Shown here in pieces: positions 22,280 through 31,042 of a stretch of DNA of 64,000 nucleotides (positions within the stretch are counted from its first letter, which is position 1; every line of letters begins with the position of its first letter). The notes beneath the pieces were generated by a model. It was not told the DNA's origin. It did not search any database and saw only the letters and a program-made list of their open reading frames with translations. The translations under genes were made by a program, and so were the position numbers. Origin of the DNA: Thermoplasmatales archaeon (lineage in GTDB: Archaea; Thermoplasmatota; Thermoplasmata; Thermoplasmatales; Thermoplasmataceae); contig DAHXNF010000022.1 of NCBI GenBank assembly GCA_027366585.1, forward strand, positions 1-64,000, read 5' to 3'.

Positions 22280-23059
22280 ATGGTACTTCAAGGATTATAT
22301 GTCATACCGCATGGCGATGAAATCCTCGATCAGCCCAATGCGGAAAGCGCAAAGATGCATGATTCGATCCATGATATGACATTACTGGATTCCTCGGACA
22401 CAATTGCAATAATATCACCCCATGGACTGATGCTTCCGGATCGGGTAGCAATAATAAATACTGAATTCAGCACCGGGAAGTACGATCTAAAGGGAGGGGA
22501 ACTAAAAAGGAGGTATTCTTTAGATCGTGAGCAGGCACTGGAACTCAAGGAGGCTGCAGGCGATAGAGCTGACCTGGTCGGGTATGTTACTTCTTCTGGT
22601 CCCCTGTCAGATTTTCCACTGGACTTCGGTAGCCTGATACCTTTGACTTTCTTTGGCGAACGAAGACTGGTTCTTATGGGACAGCCCAGACCTAGGAATA
22701 CTGATCGGCTATTCCAGTTCGGTAAGATCCTCTATTCATGGTCCAGGGAAGCGGATACGAAAGTTAGCATAATTTTCAGCGCAGACCAGGCACATACCCA
22801 CGCACGGGATGGTCCTTATGGTTTCTCTGGAGAAGCTGAAAAATATGACTCAGAAATTGTATCCGCCATAGAGGAAAATGATTTTAGTAAAGTGAGAGAG
22901 TTTCAGCCGGATTTCATAAGCAGGGCAAAACCTGACAGTTATTGGAACATGATCGCGTTGGCAGGCTTTCTGGAGGCATCCGGAATGAGTATGAAGGTCA
23001 ACTACTACTATGTTGAGCACTATTTTGGCATGATGGCAGCAAGCGTTAGGTATGCCTGA
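22280..23059 (+). CDS. Class III extradiol dioxygenase (LigB/MEMO) family protein
   Basis: About 259 residues from the ATG at 22280 (an upstream alternative adds 21 basic residues without homology-like features). Histidine motifs that bind Fe(II) in LigB-type ring-cleavage dioxygenases are present: VIPHGDEI, IISPHGL and SADQAHTHA. The same fold is used by MEMO proteins, which are often linked to AMMECR1 and radical SAM genes, but neither is adjacent here. The reaction cannot be decided from sequence. A 34-residue membrane protein gene follows after 36 bp. Confidence 0.78.
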   Translation: MVLQGLYVIPHGDEILDQPNAESAKMHDSIHDMTLLDSSDTIAIISPHGLMLPDRVAIINTEFSTGKYDLKGGELKRRYSLDREQALELKEAAGDRADLVGYVTSSGPLSDFPLDFGSLIPLTFFGERRLVLMGQPRPRNTDRLFQFGKILYSWSREADTKVSIIFSADQAHTHARDGPYGFSGEAEKYDSEIVSAIEENDFSKVREFQPDFISRAKPDSYWNMIALAGFLEASGMSMKVNYYYVEHYFGMMAASVRYA

Positions 23060-23095
23060 GAGAACATTATATAATTTGATATTCTCTCGATTACC

Positions 23096-23200
23096 ATGGA
23101 AGGGGAAACAAAAATAATATTGCTTCTTGTTTTTTCTGCCGTGGTCACAGCTATCTTCGGATATATGGTGGTCGGCGGATACCTTCTCTGGCAACCGTAG
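23096..23200 (+). CDS. Tiny single-pass membrane protein (34 aa)
   Basis: An ATG-initiated frame of 34 codons whose product is one hydrophobic helix (IILLLVFSAVVTAIFGYMVV) between a charged start (MEGETK) and GGYLLWQP. A TATA-like ttatataattt sits about 28 bp upstream, the right place for a leaderless mRNA, and the PGI/PMI gene starts 9 bp after its stop. The promoter position, the composition and the tight spacing argue for a real gene. Function unknown. Confidence 0.55.
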   Translation: MEGETKIILLLVFSAVVTAIFGYMVVGGYLLWQP

Positions 23201-23209
23201 GGATCTGGA

Positions 23210-24124
23210 ATGCTCGAAGAACTTACTAGCCTCAAGGAACAGCTCCTTTTTCAGGGAAAATTTGAACATCAGGAATTCAAGAACATCGTGATAGCAGGAA
23301 TGGGGGGTTCGGGAATAGCAGGATCAATATTTGCAGAAATATTTGACGCTTGTCCCATCGAGACAGTCTCAGATTACTCTGTTCCTGCCTACGTGAACCA
23401 TGATACCCTTTTTATAGCGATAAGCTACTCCGGCAATACAGAGGAGACTATTTCAGCTTTCAGGGATGCTGAGAGAAAAGGCGCACAGACTGCCGCAATT
23501 ACTTCAGGCGGCACCCTCAGTAAAATATGCCGTAACACTCTAATAATCCCCGGCGGACTCCAGCCAAGATCGGCAATTGGGTATATGCTGGCTCCACTGA
23601 TCGCTTCTCTTATCCCGGGATCTTCTGGAGATTTGAAGGAAGCATCAAGGACTGTTGAAAAGATCGATTCATCGAATGCTCAGATAAAGGAAGAAGCAGG
23701 CGTTCTTGTCAGGGAGAAGAAGCTTCCTGTAATATTCGGGTTCAAGCCCTTCGAGTCGGTTGCTTACAGGTGGCAGACACAGTTCAACGAAAACGCTAAG
23801 ATGCTTGCATTCAGCGCATTTTTCCCTGAGCTGGATCACAACCAGATAATGGCTCTTGAAAGCAGCTATGGCAGGGACAGTCTTGCTTATTATTATTTCT
23901 CAGGCGCTTCCGGAAGAGTTCGCGACAGGATTAAGTTCACCATAGATCTTACGGGGATAGAAGCAAGGCAGATACCAGTTGAGGGGAGATCCAGAATTGC
24001 ACAGATCATGCATCTGGTGCATTACGGTGACTATTTTTCATATTATGCTGCAATTGAAAGAAAGATCGAACCCCGTGACGTAACGACAATAGAAAAGCTG
24101 AAAAAGCTTCTTTCACAGATCTAG
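23210..24124 (+). CDS. Bifunctional phosphoglucose/phosphomannose isomerase
   Basis: A 304-residue SIS-domain sugar isomerase of the archaeal PGI/PMI family, converting glucose-6-P and mannose-6-P to fructose-6-P. Signatures are MGGSGIAGS, the SIS core SYSGNTEET and the C-terminal ELDHNQIMALE with catalytic residues, followed by a late His (MHLVHYGDY). Length is typical. Its end overlaps the convergent NFACT gene by 4 bp. With the FBP aldolase/phosphatase at 55.8 kb it supports a gluconeogenic route to hexose phosphates. Confidence 0.93.
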   Translation: MLEELTSLKEQLLFQGKFEHQEFKNIVIAGMGGSGIAGSIFAEIFDACPIETVSDYSVPAYVNHDTLFIAISYSGNTEETISAFRDAERKGAQTAAITSGGTLSKICRNTLIIPGGLQPRSAIGYMLAPLIASLIPGSSGDLKEASRTVEKIDSSNAQIKEEAGVLVREKKLPVIFGFKPFESVAYRWQTQFNENAKMLAFSAFFPELDHNQIMALESSYGRDSLAYYYFSGASGRVRDRIKFTIDLTGIEARQIPVEGRSRIAQIMHLVHYGDYFSYYAAIERKIEPRDVTTIEKLKKLLSQI

Positions 24125-25938
24125 GCAAGTTCCGATGTTCCAGGCGGAAGGAGTCTCTCCACCTCCTCGATCCCGATGTCGAGGAGTTCCCTGACCTTCC
24201 TGGCAATTTCATCACGCCTTGTCTTGCCGGGCGTTATTTCTACAAGCTTTCCAAGTGATTCAAATTGTACCGGAGAAATCATCAGCACGGTTTCATTGGA
24301 ATATGTAATCTTTCCCAGGTAGAGGTGCATTGGAAGATCAAACATGTAGTTCCTTTTCCCCCTGATCACCCAGGATCCCGAAGATACATATTCGCCAGAT
24401 TCAGCTGTCTTTGAAACCTGTTCCGGGAAGACCCAGTAAGCTGATCCCGATAGCTGACCCGCAGGCCAAGCTCTTGAGAAACTGACTGCAAACTGGCATG
24501 CCTCGAAGATGCTCTTCTCCTGCGGCCTGATATTGTCGGCAGCCTTTATGATAGTGCTTGGCGCACCGTAAAGGTCGGCATGAACGTAGAGGTCATACTG
24601 TTTCATGTGCTTCTTTACAACTTTTTCATTGGATTTTCGATCCTTCCCGGCGATTACAAGGTTGCCTTCTGACGTGAAGAACCAACGGTAAGACTCGAAC
24701 CAGAATGTTTTTCTTGCCTTCTTGCGCTTCACCCGCTGTACCGGCACGATCTGCTTCCTGGCTTCCTCGATTGCCTTCTCCGCTCCATCAATCTTAGCTG
24801 CAAAGTCCTTTGACTCCTGGAACGCAATATTGCCGTTCTCGGTTGACCTCCTGTTATAGTGAATGTCCAAGATGTTGCCCTCCACATCTATCCGGCATCG
24901 TTTCCTAGCAGGATCAATCGACTGCACAATGCAGTCATGATTAAGCGCGTAGCTGGCTGTTATCTGGTTTTCTCGGTTCTTGATTTCACCTATGAGGGCA
25001 TCTATCCTGCCAAGATTGGAGAAAATGAATTCTCCCTGCTTCCTGTACATTTCAGACTGGGATCGAAACTCCTCTATGCTTTTCTCAATGGATCTTATCC
25101 TTTTTTCCAGTGGAGACTCTGTGGCTACCGGCTCAGGAAGGTTCTGCAGATAGTATTCCAGGCCTTCGCTGAATGAGTCAAATGATTTGTCCGGTTCCTC
25201 GCCCAGATGCAGCAGCCTGATAGGCGACAATATCGCATGATTAGAGTACAAGAAGGCCTTGTTGCTTGTTGATTCCTGAAGTATCTGCATAATGGTGGAT
25301 TTCATGTCATCGAAGCGACTGAATTCTGCTGCAGGTCTGTTCTTATCTTCTCCAATCCTGAAGACTACCTCTTCAGCCATCTCTCCTCCAAGATTCATCC
25401 TGGTTGCCAGGGTCTGCACAATGTTTGCCTTACTATTTCGAAGAATTGCTGCAAATCCATCAGGCATGAGTTTTATCGGATCATTGGATTCAGGCGGAAT
25501 ATATGGTGATCCTCTCGCTATCTTCCGGTTCTTCCACTCTCTCTGGTTATATGCGAATTTTATCACGCCGTCCTGCAGGACGATCAGGTTGCCTTCCCTA
25601 AAGACTTCCAATATTACCTTCAAGCCACCTGAAAGCTCCATTGCGACGATCCTGTCAAAGTTGATCTGGTATATCGACAGTATCTTCCTATCTTCAAGCA
25701 GGCTGCGAAGCGTCATTGCCATGTTTGAAGGTGTATCTTTAATATCGCCTTCATGAAATGCAATTCCTTTTGAAAGCGAAAGGAAGAGTGGCCTTCTCTT
25801 TACATCGCTGCGGTATATCTGGAAAAAGAATTCATCCCCGGACACCTGGTGCACTTTCTTCACGAACGAGCCTACTATCTCATCCTGATAACATTTCACG
25901 AACGCATAAATGTCTAGCGATGATTCCTTGTATTTCAT
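24121..25938 (-). CDS. NFACT family ribosome quality control protein (Rqc2/RqcH homologue)
   Basis: 605 residues in the order NFACT-N (~1-180), helix-hairpin-helix (~190-260), a long coiled coil (~290-400, ERIRSIEKSIEEFRSQ-like) and NFACT-R (~415-530: KTFWFESYRWFFTSEGNLVIAG, YDLYVHADLYGAPS). Homologues bind stalled 50S subunits with peptidyl-tRNA and add C-terminal tails that mark failed chains for degradation. Older names are fibronectin-binding protein A N-terminal. It is encoded singly and its end overlaps the PGI/PMI gene by 4 bp on the opposite strand. Confidence 0.92.
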   Translation of the reverse strand: MKYKESSLDIYAFVKCYQDEIVGSFVKKVHQVSGDEFFFQIYRSDVKRRPLFLSLSKGIAFHEGDIKDTPSNMAMTLRSLLEDRKILSIYQINFDRIVAMELSGGLKVILEVFREGNLIVLQDGVIKFAYNQREWKNRKIARGSPYIPPESNDPIKLMPDGFAAILRNSKANIVQTLATRMNLGGEMAEEVVFRIGEDKNRPAAEFSRFDDMKSTIMQILQESTSNKAFLYSNHAILSPIRLLHLGEEPDKSFDSFSEGLEYYLQNLPEPVATESPLEKRIRSIEKSIEEFRSQSEMYRKQGEFIFSNLGRIDALIGEIKNRENQITASYALNHDCIVQSIDPARKRCRIDVEGNILDIHYNRRSTENGNIAFQESKDFAAKIDGAEKAIEEARKQIVPVQRVKRKKARKTFWFESYRWFFTSEGNLVIAGKDRKSNEKVVKKHMKQYDLYVHADLYGAPSTIIKAADNIRPQEKSIFEACQFAVSFSRAWPAGQLSGSAYWVFPEQVSKTAESGEYVSSGSWVIRGKRNYMFDLPMHLYLGKITYSNETVLMISPVQFESLGKLVEITPGKTRRDEIARKVRELLDIGIEEVERLLPPGTSELA

Positions 25939-26087
25939 CTTTACTCCGTTCAGCGCGGTCTACCAGACCAGATGACAAAACCGGATATTAAGAAGAACCA
26001 TTCGCTTCACATTATCAATGAAAGAGCCTGCGTTCACACACTAGGCTAATGGCAATCATTATCTTCATTTTGTAATCTGTGAGATGA

Positions 26088-26564
26088 ATGAGGAAACTTC
26101 TCGTGGCCCTTGCCAGTTTACCCGACAGTAAAACAATCTCACGCTTTTCCGAACGTGTGGCGAACGCCGGATTCAAGGCTATTTTCATCGTCGCTCAAGA
26201 CCCTCTAAAGGCGCAACTGGAAGAGCATTGCTCAATCGACCAAGATTGCGTATTGCTAATATCCGGCGTTCTTGTAAAGGATGCTTTGCTAGCATCACTC
26301 AATTTGGGAGGAATTGAAGCAATAATTGCCGTTAATCCAGAATGGAGTCATGATCTGGGACCGGTACTCAGTTCCGTCGTAACCAGGGTGATCATAGTGA
26401 CGGATGGTCCGGAACTTTCCAGTTCCAGGATGCAGGCAATGAAGTACCATGACCGCATTTCTGGGTCAACCATTAACTATCTGCGATTAGATGCGGTTAA
26501 AACGTTGCTAGATCATCCTGAAAGGATGATAAAGATGCTGGAGGATGGCCTGGATGCCAGATGA
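26088..26564 (+). CDS. Unknown alpha/beta protein (158 aa)
   Basis: Not recognised. Alternating strands and helices (LLVALASLP, FKAIFIVAQD, CVLLISGVLV, GIEAIIAVNPE, TRVIIVTDGPE) suggest a Rossmann-like three-layer fold, with an NP and a DGPE loop that might bind a ligand. No catalytic signature is visible. Its last 20 bp overlap the thioesterase gene, so the two are translationally coupled. Confidence 0.7.
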   Translation: MRKLLVALASLPDSKTISRFSERVANAGFKAIFIVAQDPLKAQLEEHCSIDQDCVLLISGVLVKDALLASLNLGGIEAIIAVNPEWSHDLGPVLSSVVTRVIIVTDGPELSSSRMQAMKYHDRISGSTINYLRLDAVKTLLDHPERMIKMLEDGLDAR

Positions 26565-26961
26565 CAGGGTAGAAAAGCTGGAACTGCAGGTCCGATATTC
26601 TGACATAGACTCGTATGCTCATGTGAACAATGCGGTATACCTGTCATACTTTGAACTTGGAAGGGTAGAGTTCCTTAAAAAACACCTGCCGAAGGACAGT
26701 ATAGAGAAGATTGGCATAGTTGTAGCAAGGGTAGAAGTTGACTACCTCAGCGAAATCAAGCTTGGTGACCGGTTAATTTGCGAAACGTGGATTTCGTCTG
26801 TTGGCAGAACAAGCCTTGTTTTTTCTTCACTTTTGAGAAAAAATGATATTGTTGCGGCAAGAGGAAAGATCACCATGGTTCATGTGAATCAACATGGCAG
26901 GCCTGAGCCGCTGCCCGGTTTCTACCGGGACCTTGTTGTTCAGGTGCCTCCCATCACATAG
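26545..26961 (+). CDS. 4HBT-type acyl-CoA thioesterase
   Basis: A 138-residue hot-dog-fold thioesterase. The 4-hydroxybenzoyl-CoA thioesterase signature with its catalytic Asp is present (VRYSDIDSYAHVNNAVYLSYFE), followed by the long helix and strands ending in KITMVHVNQHGRP. It probably hydrolyses acyl-CoA thioesters in the cytoplasm; the chain length is unknown. It is coupled to the unknown gene upstream and converges on the CPBP-like gene with a 22-bp overlap. Confidence 0.9.
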   Translation: MAWMPDDRVEKLELQVRYSDIDSYAHVNNAVYLSYFELGRVEFLKKHLPKDSIEKIGIVVARVEVDYLSEIKLGDRLICETWISSVGRTSLVFSSLLRKNDIVAARGKITMVHVNQHGRPEPLPGFYRDLVVQVPPIT

Positions 26962-27578
26962 GATATCCAGTAGGGTATAGGAGGCGTGAAGTAGATAATG
27001 TCGAATAGTGATATGTGTATTATCAGGTCAATGTAGATTGAATTTCTAAGATATGCAATTACGCCGTAAAGTACACCCATACTGAACAGGTCTAACATAT
27101 ACAGGGGTGCAAAAAGTCCGGGATACCCCTGATGCTCGAAGACGAGGTAGTTCGCGTAAAGCAGCATGAACAGGGCTGCCTGGATAATCACGGCATATTC
27201 CTTTCTTACGTACCTGGAAAGCATTTTGATCATTAAGAATCTGAAGTTGACTTCGTCTATGATAGCAATTCCGTAGAATATGTCTAACGGAGAAAATTTG
27301 TGCAATGCAAAAATATATCCCCAAATGAAAAGCGCGGTGACCAAAAAGACCCAATCCCTGCTTTCAATGCTTTTTATAGCGCTCCTGATAAGATCCGGGT
27401 CGCTTGCGATAGTGATTGCAATCATCAAGGGAACAACAAACAGGTAAAGGTAGTACAGTGTTGCGCTTAAGGAAGGTTGCAGCAAAAAAGCCAGGAAAAG
27501 ATAGAAAAGCAGGAAAACGATTGTCTCAGTTAGCAAGAAAAGTACGAGTGTCCGTCTTCCAGTTTGCATGAACAACAA
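26940..27578 (-). CDS. CPBP (CAAX protease) family-like membrane protein
   Basis: A 212-residue protein with about six membrane helices. The conserved region reads IIDEVNFRFLMIK, close to the EExxxR motif of CPBP intramembrane proteases but with Asp (D108) in place of the first Glu, and a later helix has HISLFD where HxxxN is usual. Substrate unknown; the altered motifs leave activity uncertain. It is the last gene of the oxidase operon and overlaps the 3' end of the gene before it by up to 53 bp (an ATG at 27569 is also possible). Confidence 0.7.
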   Translation of the reverse strand: MLFMQTGRRTLVLFLLTETIVFLLFYLFLAFLLQPSLSATLYYLYLFVVPLMIAITIASDPDLIRSAIKSIESRDWVFLVTALFIWGYIFALHKFSPLDIFYGIAIIDEVNFRFLMIKMLSRYVRKEYAVIIQAALFMLLYANYLVFEHQGYPGLFAPLYMLDLFSMGVLYGVIAYLRNSIYIDLIIHISLFDIIYFTPPIPYWISYVMGGT

Positions 27579-28953
27579 GAGATAGATTCGTGATATACCA
27601 CATTATCGGTAGCGTAACTATGATAAGAATAACGGCAAAATAGAACTGTGATGCAAGTGTAAAGGCATTCCAGACCAGTATATTGAACGAAGCTGCATAA
27701 AGAAGCACTATGCCGGTCATAGAAAACATCATGGAAACATACTCAAGCAGTATTATTCTTGCATTATTCTTAAGTGGAACATACACTGCACCTATCAGGG
27801 CGCCGGAAACCAGGCTGCTGGCATTCATAAGCAGGAAGAAACTTGCGTTCCCGACTGCCAATGTAACAAGACCAGGGACGAACCACAAAAGGAAAAGGAA
27901 TGTTGAAAGTGCTATCCAGAGAAGTGATCTACTCCTGTGCCCGCCTCCTCCAAACATCCCCACCAAGAGGATCAAAATAACGGCACCCTCGATAAACATC
28001 AGGAAATTTATTCCAAAGAAAAAGACTTCATTCTTAACCAAGCCAGCCATTACGCCGAAAATCTCCACGAATGGTAAAGCGATTATGAATATGAACAAAA
28101 TAATCCGAGAAGAAGCGCGGTCTTTAGCCTTACCAGAGAGGACCGGTATATAGCCTCTGCGCCGGTTAAGCAGCAGGTATAGAGTGAGACTGGTTAAAAA
28201 GACGAGTACAACGGACTCCATTAGAAGGGGTATAGCGATTGTTGATATCAGAAGCGCTGCGAAGCTTGGCATTACTGCGGTTATGCTTTCGCACTGACAC
28301 CCAATAACTGCGCCTGCACCTGACATGGCTGAATAAAATCTGCCACTTTTCCCGGAATACAGCCGCACAATCCAAAAGTAATTTTCTGAGATTGCTATTG
28401 AAATCACTAGATAGACAAGCATTGTCGGGAGGCTTAAGGTGAAAACCATCGAAGGAGATTGAAGAACTATTCCATCGTAAAAGAGGAGAGGTACTCCAGC
28501 CGGTCGCTCATCCGCGTAAATGGAGAACATGAGGACATGTGAAGGGATCCCAGGATCGAGCCTGATCAAGCTCGAAATAACTATCATGAAGGTAAAAATA
28601 AACGATGATCCTGCTAGTAACTTCAGTGCATCCCTGTCAGAGCGGCGAACGTAAATTATTGTTATTGCCGCAGCTATCGCTATCCATGGCACGAAAAGTA
28701 CGGTCCCAAACATAAGAAGACCTATGACCAGGTAGAAGATGACGGCAGCACCCGCAGTCAACTTTTTCAGCCTGCCTGGAGCCAGGAAAATAAGGGAAGG
28801 AGTGAGTGCCAATAAGATTTCAAAATACAGGAAAGCCGATCCCGTTCCCGTTCGAATAAAAATGCCGAGAAAATTGATGAAATAAAGAAAGACCACAATG
28901 AGACCGGTAAAGAGTGCTACGAATTCCAGATCCAGTATTCGCCGACCATTCAT
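27526..28953 (-). CDS. Polytopic membrane protein of unknown function in the oxidase operon
   Basis: About 475 residues, nearly all in a dozen or more hydrophobic helices, with no family I recognise. The most distinctive stretch is GAGAVIGCQCESITAVMPS (about residues 213-231), a Gly-rich turn with a CQC pair and an acidic residue, which might bind copper or another metal. The ATG at 28953 is preferred because it overlaps the heme O synthase stop (ATGA). Sitting between ctaB and a CPBP-like gene, it may take part in oxidase assembly, metal delivery or electron transfer. Confidence 0.75.
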   Translation of the reverse strand: MNGRRILDLEFVALFTGLIVVFLYFINFLGIFIRTGTGSAFLYFEILLALTPSLIFLAPGRLKKLTAGAAVIFYLVIGLLMFGTVLFVPWIAIAAAITIIYVRRSDRDALKLLAGSSFIFTFMIVISSLIRLDPGIPSHVLMFSIYADERPAGVPLLFYDGIVLQSPSMVFTLSLPTMLVYLVISIAISENYFWIVRLYSGKSGRFYSAMSGAGAVIGCQCESITAVMPSFAALLISTIAIPLLMESVVLVFLTSLTLYLLLNRRRGYIPVLSGKAKDRASSRIILFIFIIALPFVEIFGVMAGLVKNEVFFFGINFLMFIEGAVILILLVGMFGGGGHRSRSLLWIALSTFLFLLWFVPGLVTLAVGNASFFLLMNASSLVSGALIGAVYVPLKNNARIILLEYVSMMFSMTGIVLLYAASFNILVWNAFTLASQFYFAVILIIVTLPIMWYITNLSLVVHANWKTDTRTFLAN

Positions 28954-29828
28954 AGAATTACAAACCATATTGATACAAGCAATACAAGGAGATAGAAGTT
29001 GGAGAATATGAACGCGCTCCTGAACTGTGCAGGAGCGTATTGCTTGGTGTGTATTTCAATCAGGCGGTAAATCAGGTATGAGTCGAAGATGACTGCTACG
29101 AAGTAATATATTATTCCCACATGGAAAAGCGATGGGAATTTGAAAGCATTGAAGAAGACTGGCAGGAGCGAGAAACCGATAAGTATTATCGTATTTGCAA
29201 GGATCCACTTGTAACCTGCCTTCACGCCTACAATCGCCGGCAGCATCGGTATATTGGCGTTCTTGTAATCCTCGCTCCTATAAGATGCAAGAGACCAGAA
29301 GTGTGTGGGTGTCCACATGAAGACAAGAATAGCGATGAAGAGCGAAGTCACCGATACGTTTCCGCTAACCGCAGCCCATCCTGCAAGTGCCGGAAAACTA
29401 CCCGCTATGCCGCCAATGACAATATTCCATGTCGTCCTTCTTTTAAGTATTACAGTGTAGAGGAGGAAGTAGCTGAGAAAGCCGAGGAATATGAACAGAG
29501 CAGTCAGGTAATTTATCAGGAAATATGAGAGTAACATTGATCCAAGCAGGAATAGCATCGCGATCCCTGCAAGTGCCCTCCTGTTGGCAGGATTTATGAT
29601 ATCTTCGCGATATTTGGTTCGATGCATCTTGCCATCAATATCCATGTCATAGAGGTTGTTCAGGATGCTAGCGGAGAAAGATGCAATGGTGCCTGCAACA
29701 ATAAGTGGAACGAGGTAGATCAGCCTGGAAAGCGCGAGTGGATTTGAGAGGAATCCGGTTATGGCCACGAGCACTACTAAAAGTGTTATTCCGCCCTTTG
29801 AAATCCGGAGGAACTCAGAAAGCTTCAT
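28950..29828 (-). CDS. ctaB: Heme O synthase (protoheme IX farnesyltransferase)
   Basis: A UbiA-family prenyltransferase, 292 residues with about eight or nine helices. The first Asp-rich motif is NLYDMDIDGKMHRT, followed by GIAGSFPALAGWAA and the second acidic region (YRSEDYKNANIPML). It attaches farnesyl (or a longer archaeal prenyl) to heme B to give heme O, precursor of the heme in the terminal oxidase. It overlaps genes on both sides, between the triple cupredoxin and the unknown membrane protein. Confidence 0.95.
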   Translation of the reverse strand: MKLSEFLRISKGGITLLVVLVAITGFLSNPLALSRLIYLVPLIVAGTIASFSASILNNLYDMDIDGKMHRTKYREDIINPANRRALAGIAMLFLLGSMLLSYFLINYLTALFIFLGFLSYFLLYTVILKRRTTWNIVIGGIAGSFPALAGWAAVSGNVSVTSLFIAILVFMWTPTHFWSLASYRSEDYKNANIPMLPAIVGVKAGYKWILANTIILIGFSLLPVFFNAFKFPSLFHVGIIYYFVAVIFDSYLIYRLIEIHTKQYAPAQFRSAFIFSNFYLLVLLVSIWFVIL

Positions 29829-31042
29829 GGATATAATTCGTCTCTGGTTTGTGTACCAGGAATATATGCAGAAGAAGATTGGCTTGATACTAAGCCCGGT
29901 ATGTAGATTACTGCTGATGACGAAGAGGAGTTAGTTACGTTGATGATGCCCACTGCAGTAGAAGGATGATATAGGTCCCAGTAGGTATAGTTGCCAGTTG
30001 ATGTGAATAGATAATATCCCCAGGTCAAGTTGGTGCTAGGATCAACCGAGGCGACGGCAACCGCAGTACTTGAATTCTCTGCATTGCCAAGGTTTATCTC
30101 CAGTACATGTGTAAGATTGTCCTCGTTTATTATAGTGAAATTGACAAGAGTCCCAGCAGATATCGATATAGTAGGGTTCACACCGCTGGACTTGCTGAAG
30201 TTCCATCCATAAACATCTGCGTATAGAGACGTATTTACAAGTGCAGTGTAGACAAATATGGTGCCGAACCTGCTCGTATTATTTGAGTTCCAGTAAACAT
30301 ACTGCCCAGTATTGTTGAATGGGACAGAGACCGTCAGGCTTGAATTAGTTTCATTGATTAAAGTAGTAGAAGTTGTTGCATTAACCTTCGAGCCTGAATT
30401 AATCTTGAATGTGTAGTTGCTGGAGTTAGGATCTTTTATTGTCAGGTTCAGGAGCGTGTTTGAAGCAAGCGCAATGTATGGATAGAGAACACCGTTAGAA
30501 GTCAGGTTGTTCTTCAGCAGTTGAAGAGTCTGGTTTGCATAATGTGCATAATGCACTCCGCTGGTTGTATTGCTAACTGTAGCATTGACGTATAGTGTTG
30601 CAACCATTGTCTCTGGATGAACTGTACACCAGTAAGTATACACACCTATTGTGTCGAAGTATGCCTGAACGTATGATTTATGCCCCGGTATTGTAGTGAT
30701 CTGAGATGTTGAAAGTAATGTATCCTGGTACGTGGATTCAGAGGATCCGGGGTTGATTGTCAAGGTATGCGGTTGGCCGTCTTCCTCGATCACGGTGAAG
30801 TTCACAACAGTATTGTTGGCTATGGTTAAAGTCGGGTTAATTGTCCCATGACCATAATCCCAGCCATTCGCATCAGCGTAGATTGTTATGTTCTCGTAAT
30901 GCTTAACGTTCTTCGACGGTACAGGTGGCAATTGGAAGGCTTTCACCGTAGGCGGATTGAGCATCAATGTCAGTCCTATCGCAACTAAGAGGAGGACTAT
31001 AACAACAAAAACAACGCCAGCTTTATTTCCTTCCATTATCAT
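29825..31042 (-). CDS. Membrane-anchored protein with three cupredoxin-like domains
   Basis: 405 residues: an N-terminal membrane anchor (~9-28) and three tandem cupredoxin-like beta-sandwiches facing outside. Domain 1 (~45-155) has a full type 1 copper set: H92 (GQPHTL), C139, H142 and M146 (YWCTVHPETM). Domain 2 (~165-270) keeps the fold (GQYVYWNSNN) but no ligands. Domain 3 (~272-370) has THVLEI and YWDLYHPSTA, so Cys is replaced by Asp and Met is missing. It plausibly carries electrons to the adjacent oxidase, like sulfocyanin-type proteins. Its coding region overlaps coxA and ctaB by 4 bp each. Confidence 0.88.
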   Translation of the reverse strand: MIMEGNKAGVVFVVIVLLLVAIGLTLMLNPPTVKAFQLPPVPSKNVKHYENITIYADANGWDYGHGTINPTLTIANNTVVNFTVIEEDGQPHTLTINPGSSESTYQDTLLSTSQITTIPGHKSYVQAYFDTIGVYTYWCTVHPETMVATLYVNATVSNTTSGVHYAHYANQTLQLLKNNLTSNGVLYPYIALASNTLLNLTIKDPNSSNYTFKINSGSKVNATTSTTLINETNSSLTVSVPFNNTGQYVYWNSNNTSRFGTIFVYTALVNTSLYADVYGWNFSKSSGVNPTISISAGTLVNFTIINEDNLTHVLEINLGNAENSSTAVAVASVDPSTNLTWGYYLFTSTGNYTYWDLYHPSTAVGIINVTNSSSSSAVIYIPGLVSSQSSSAYIPGTQTRDELYP

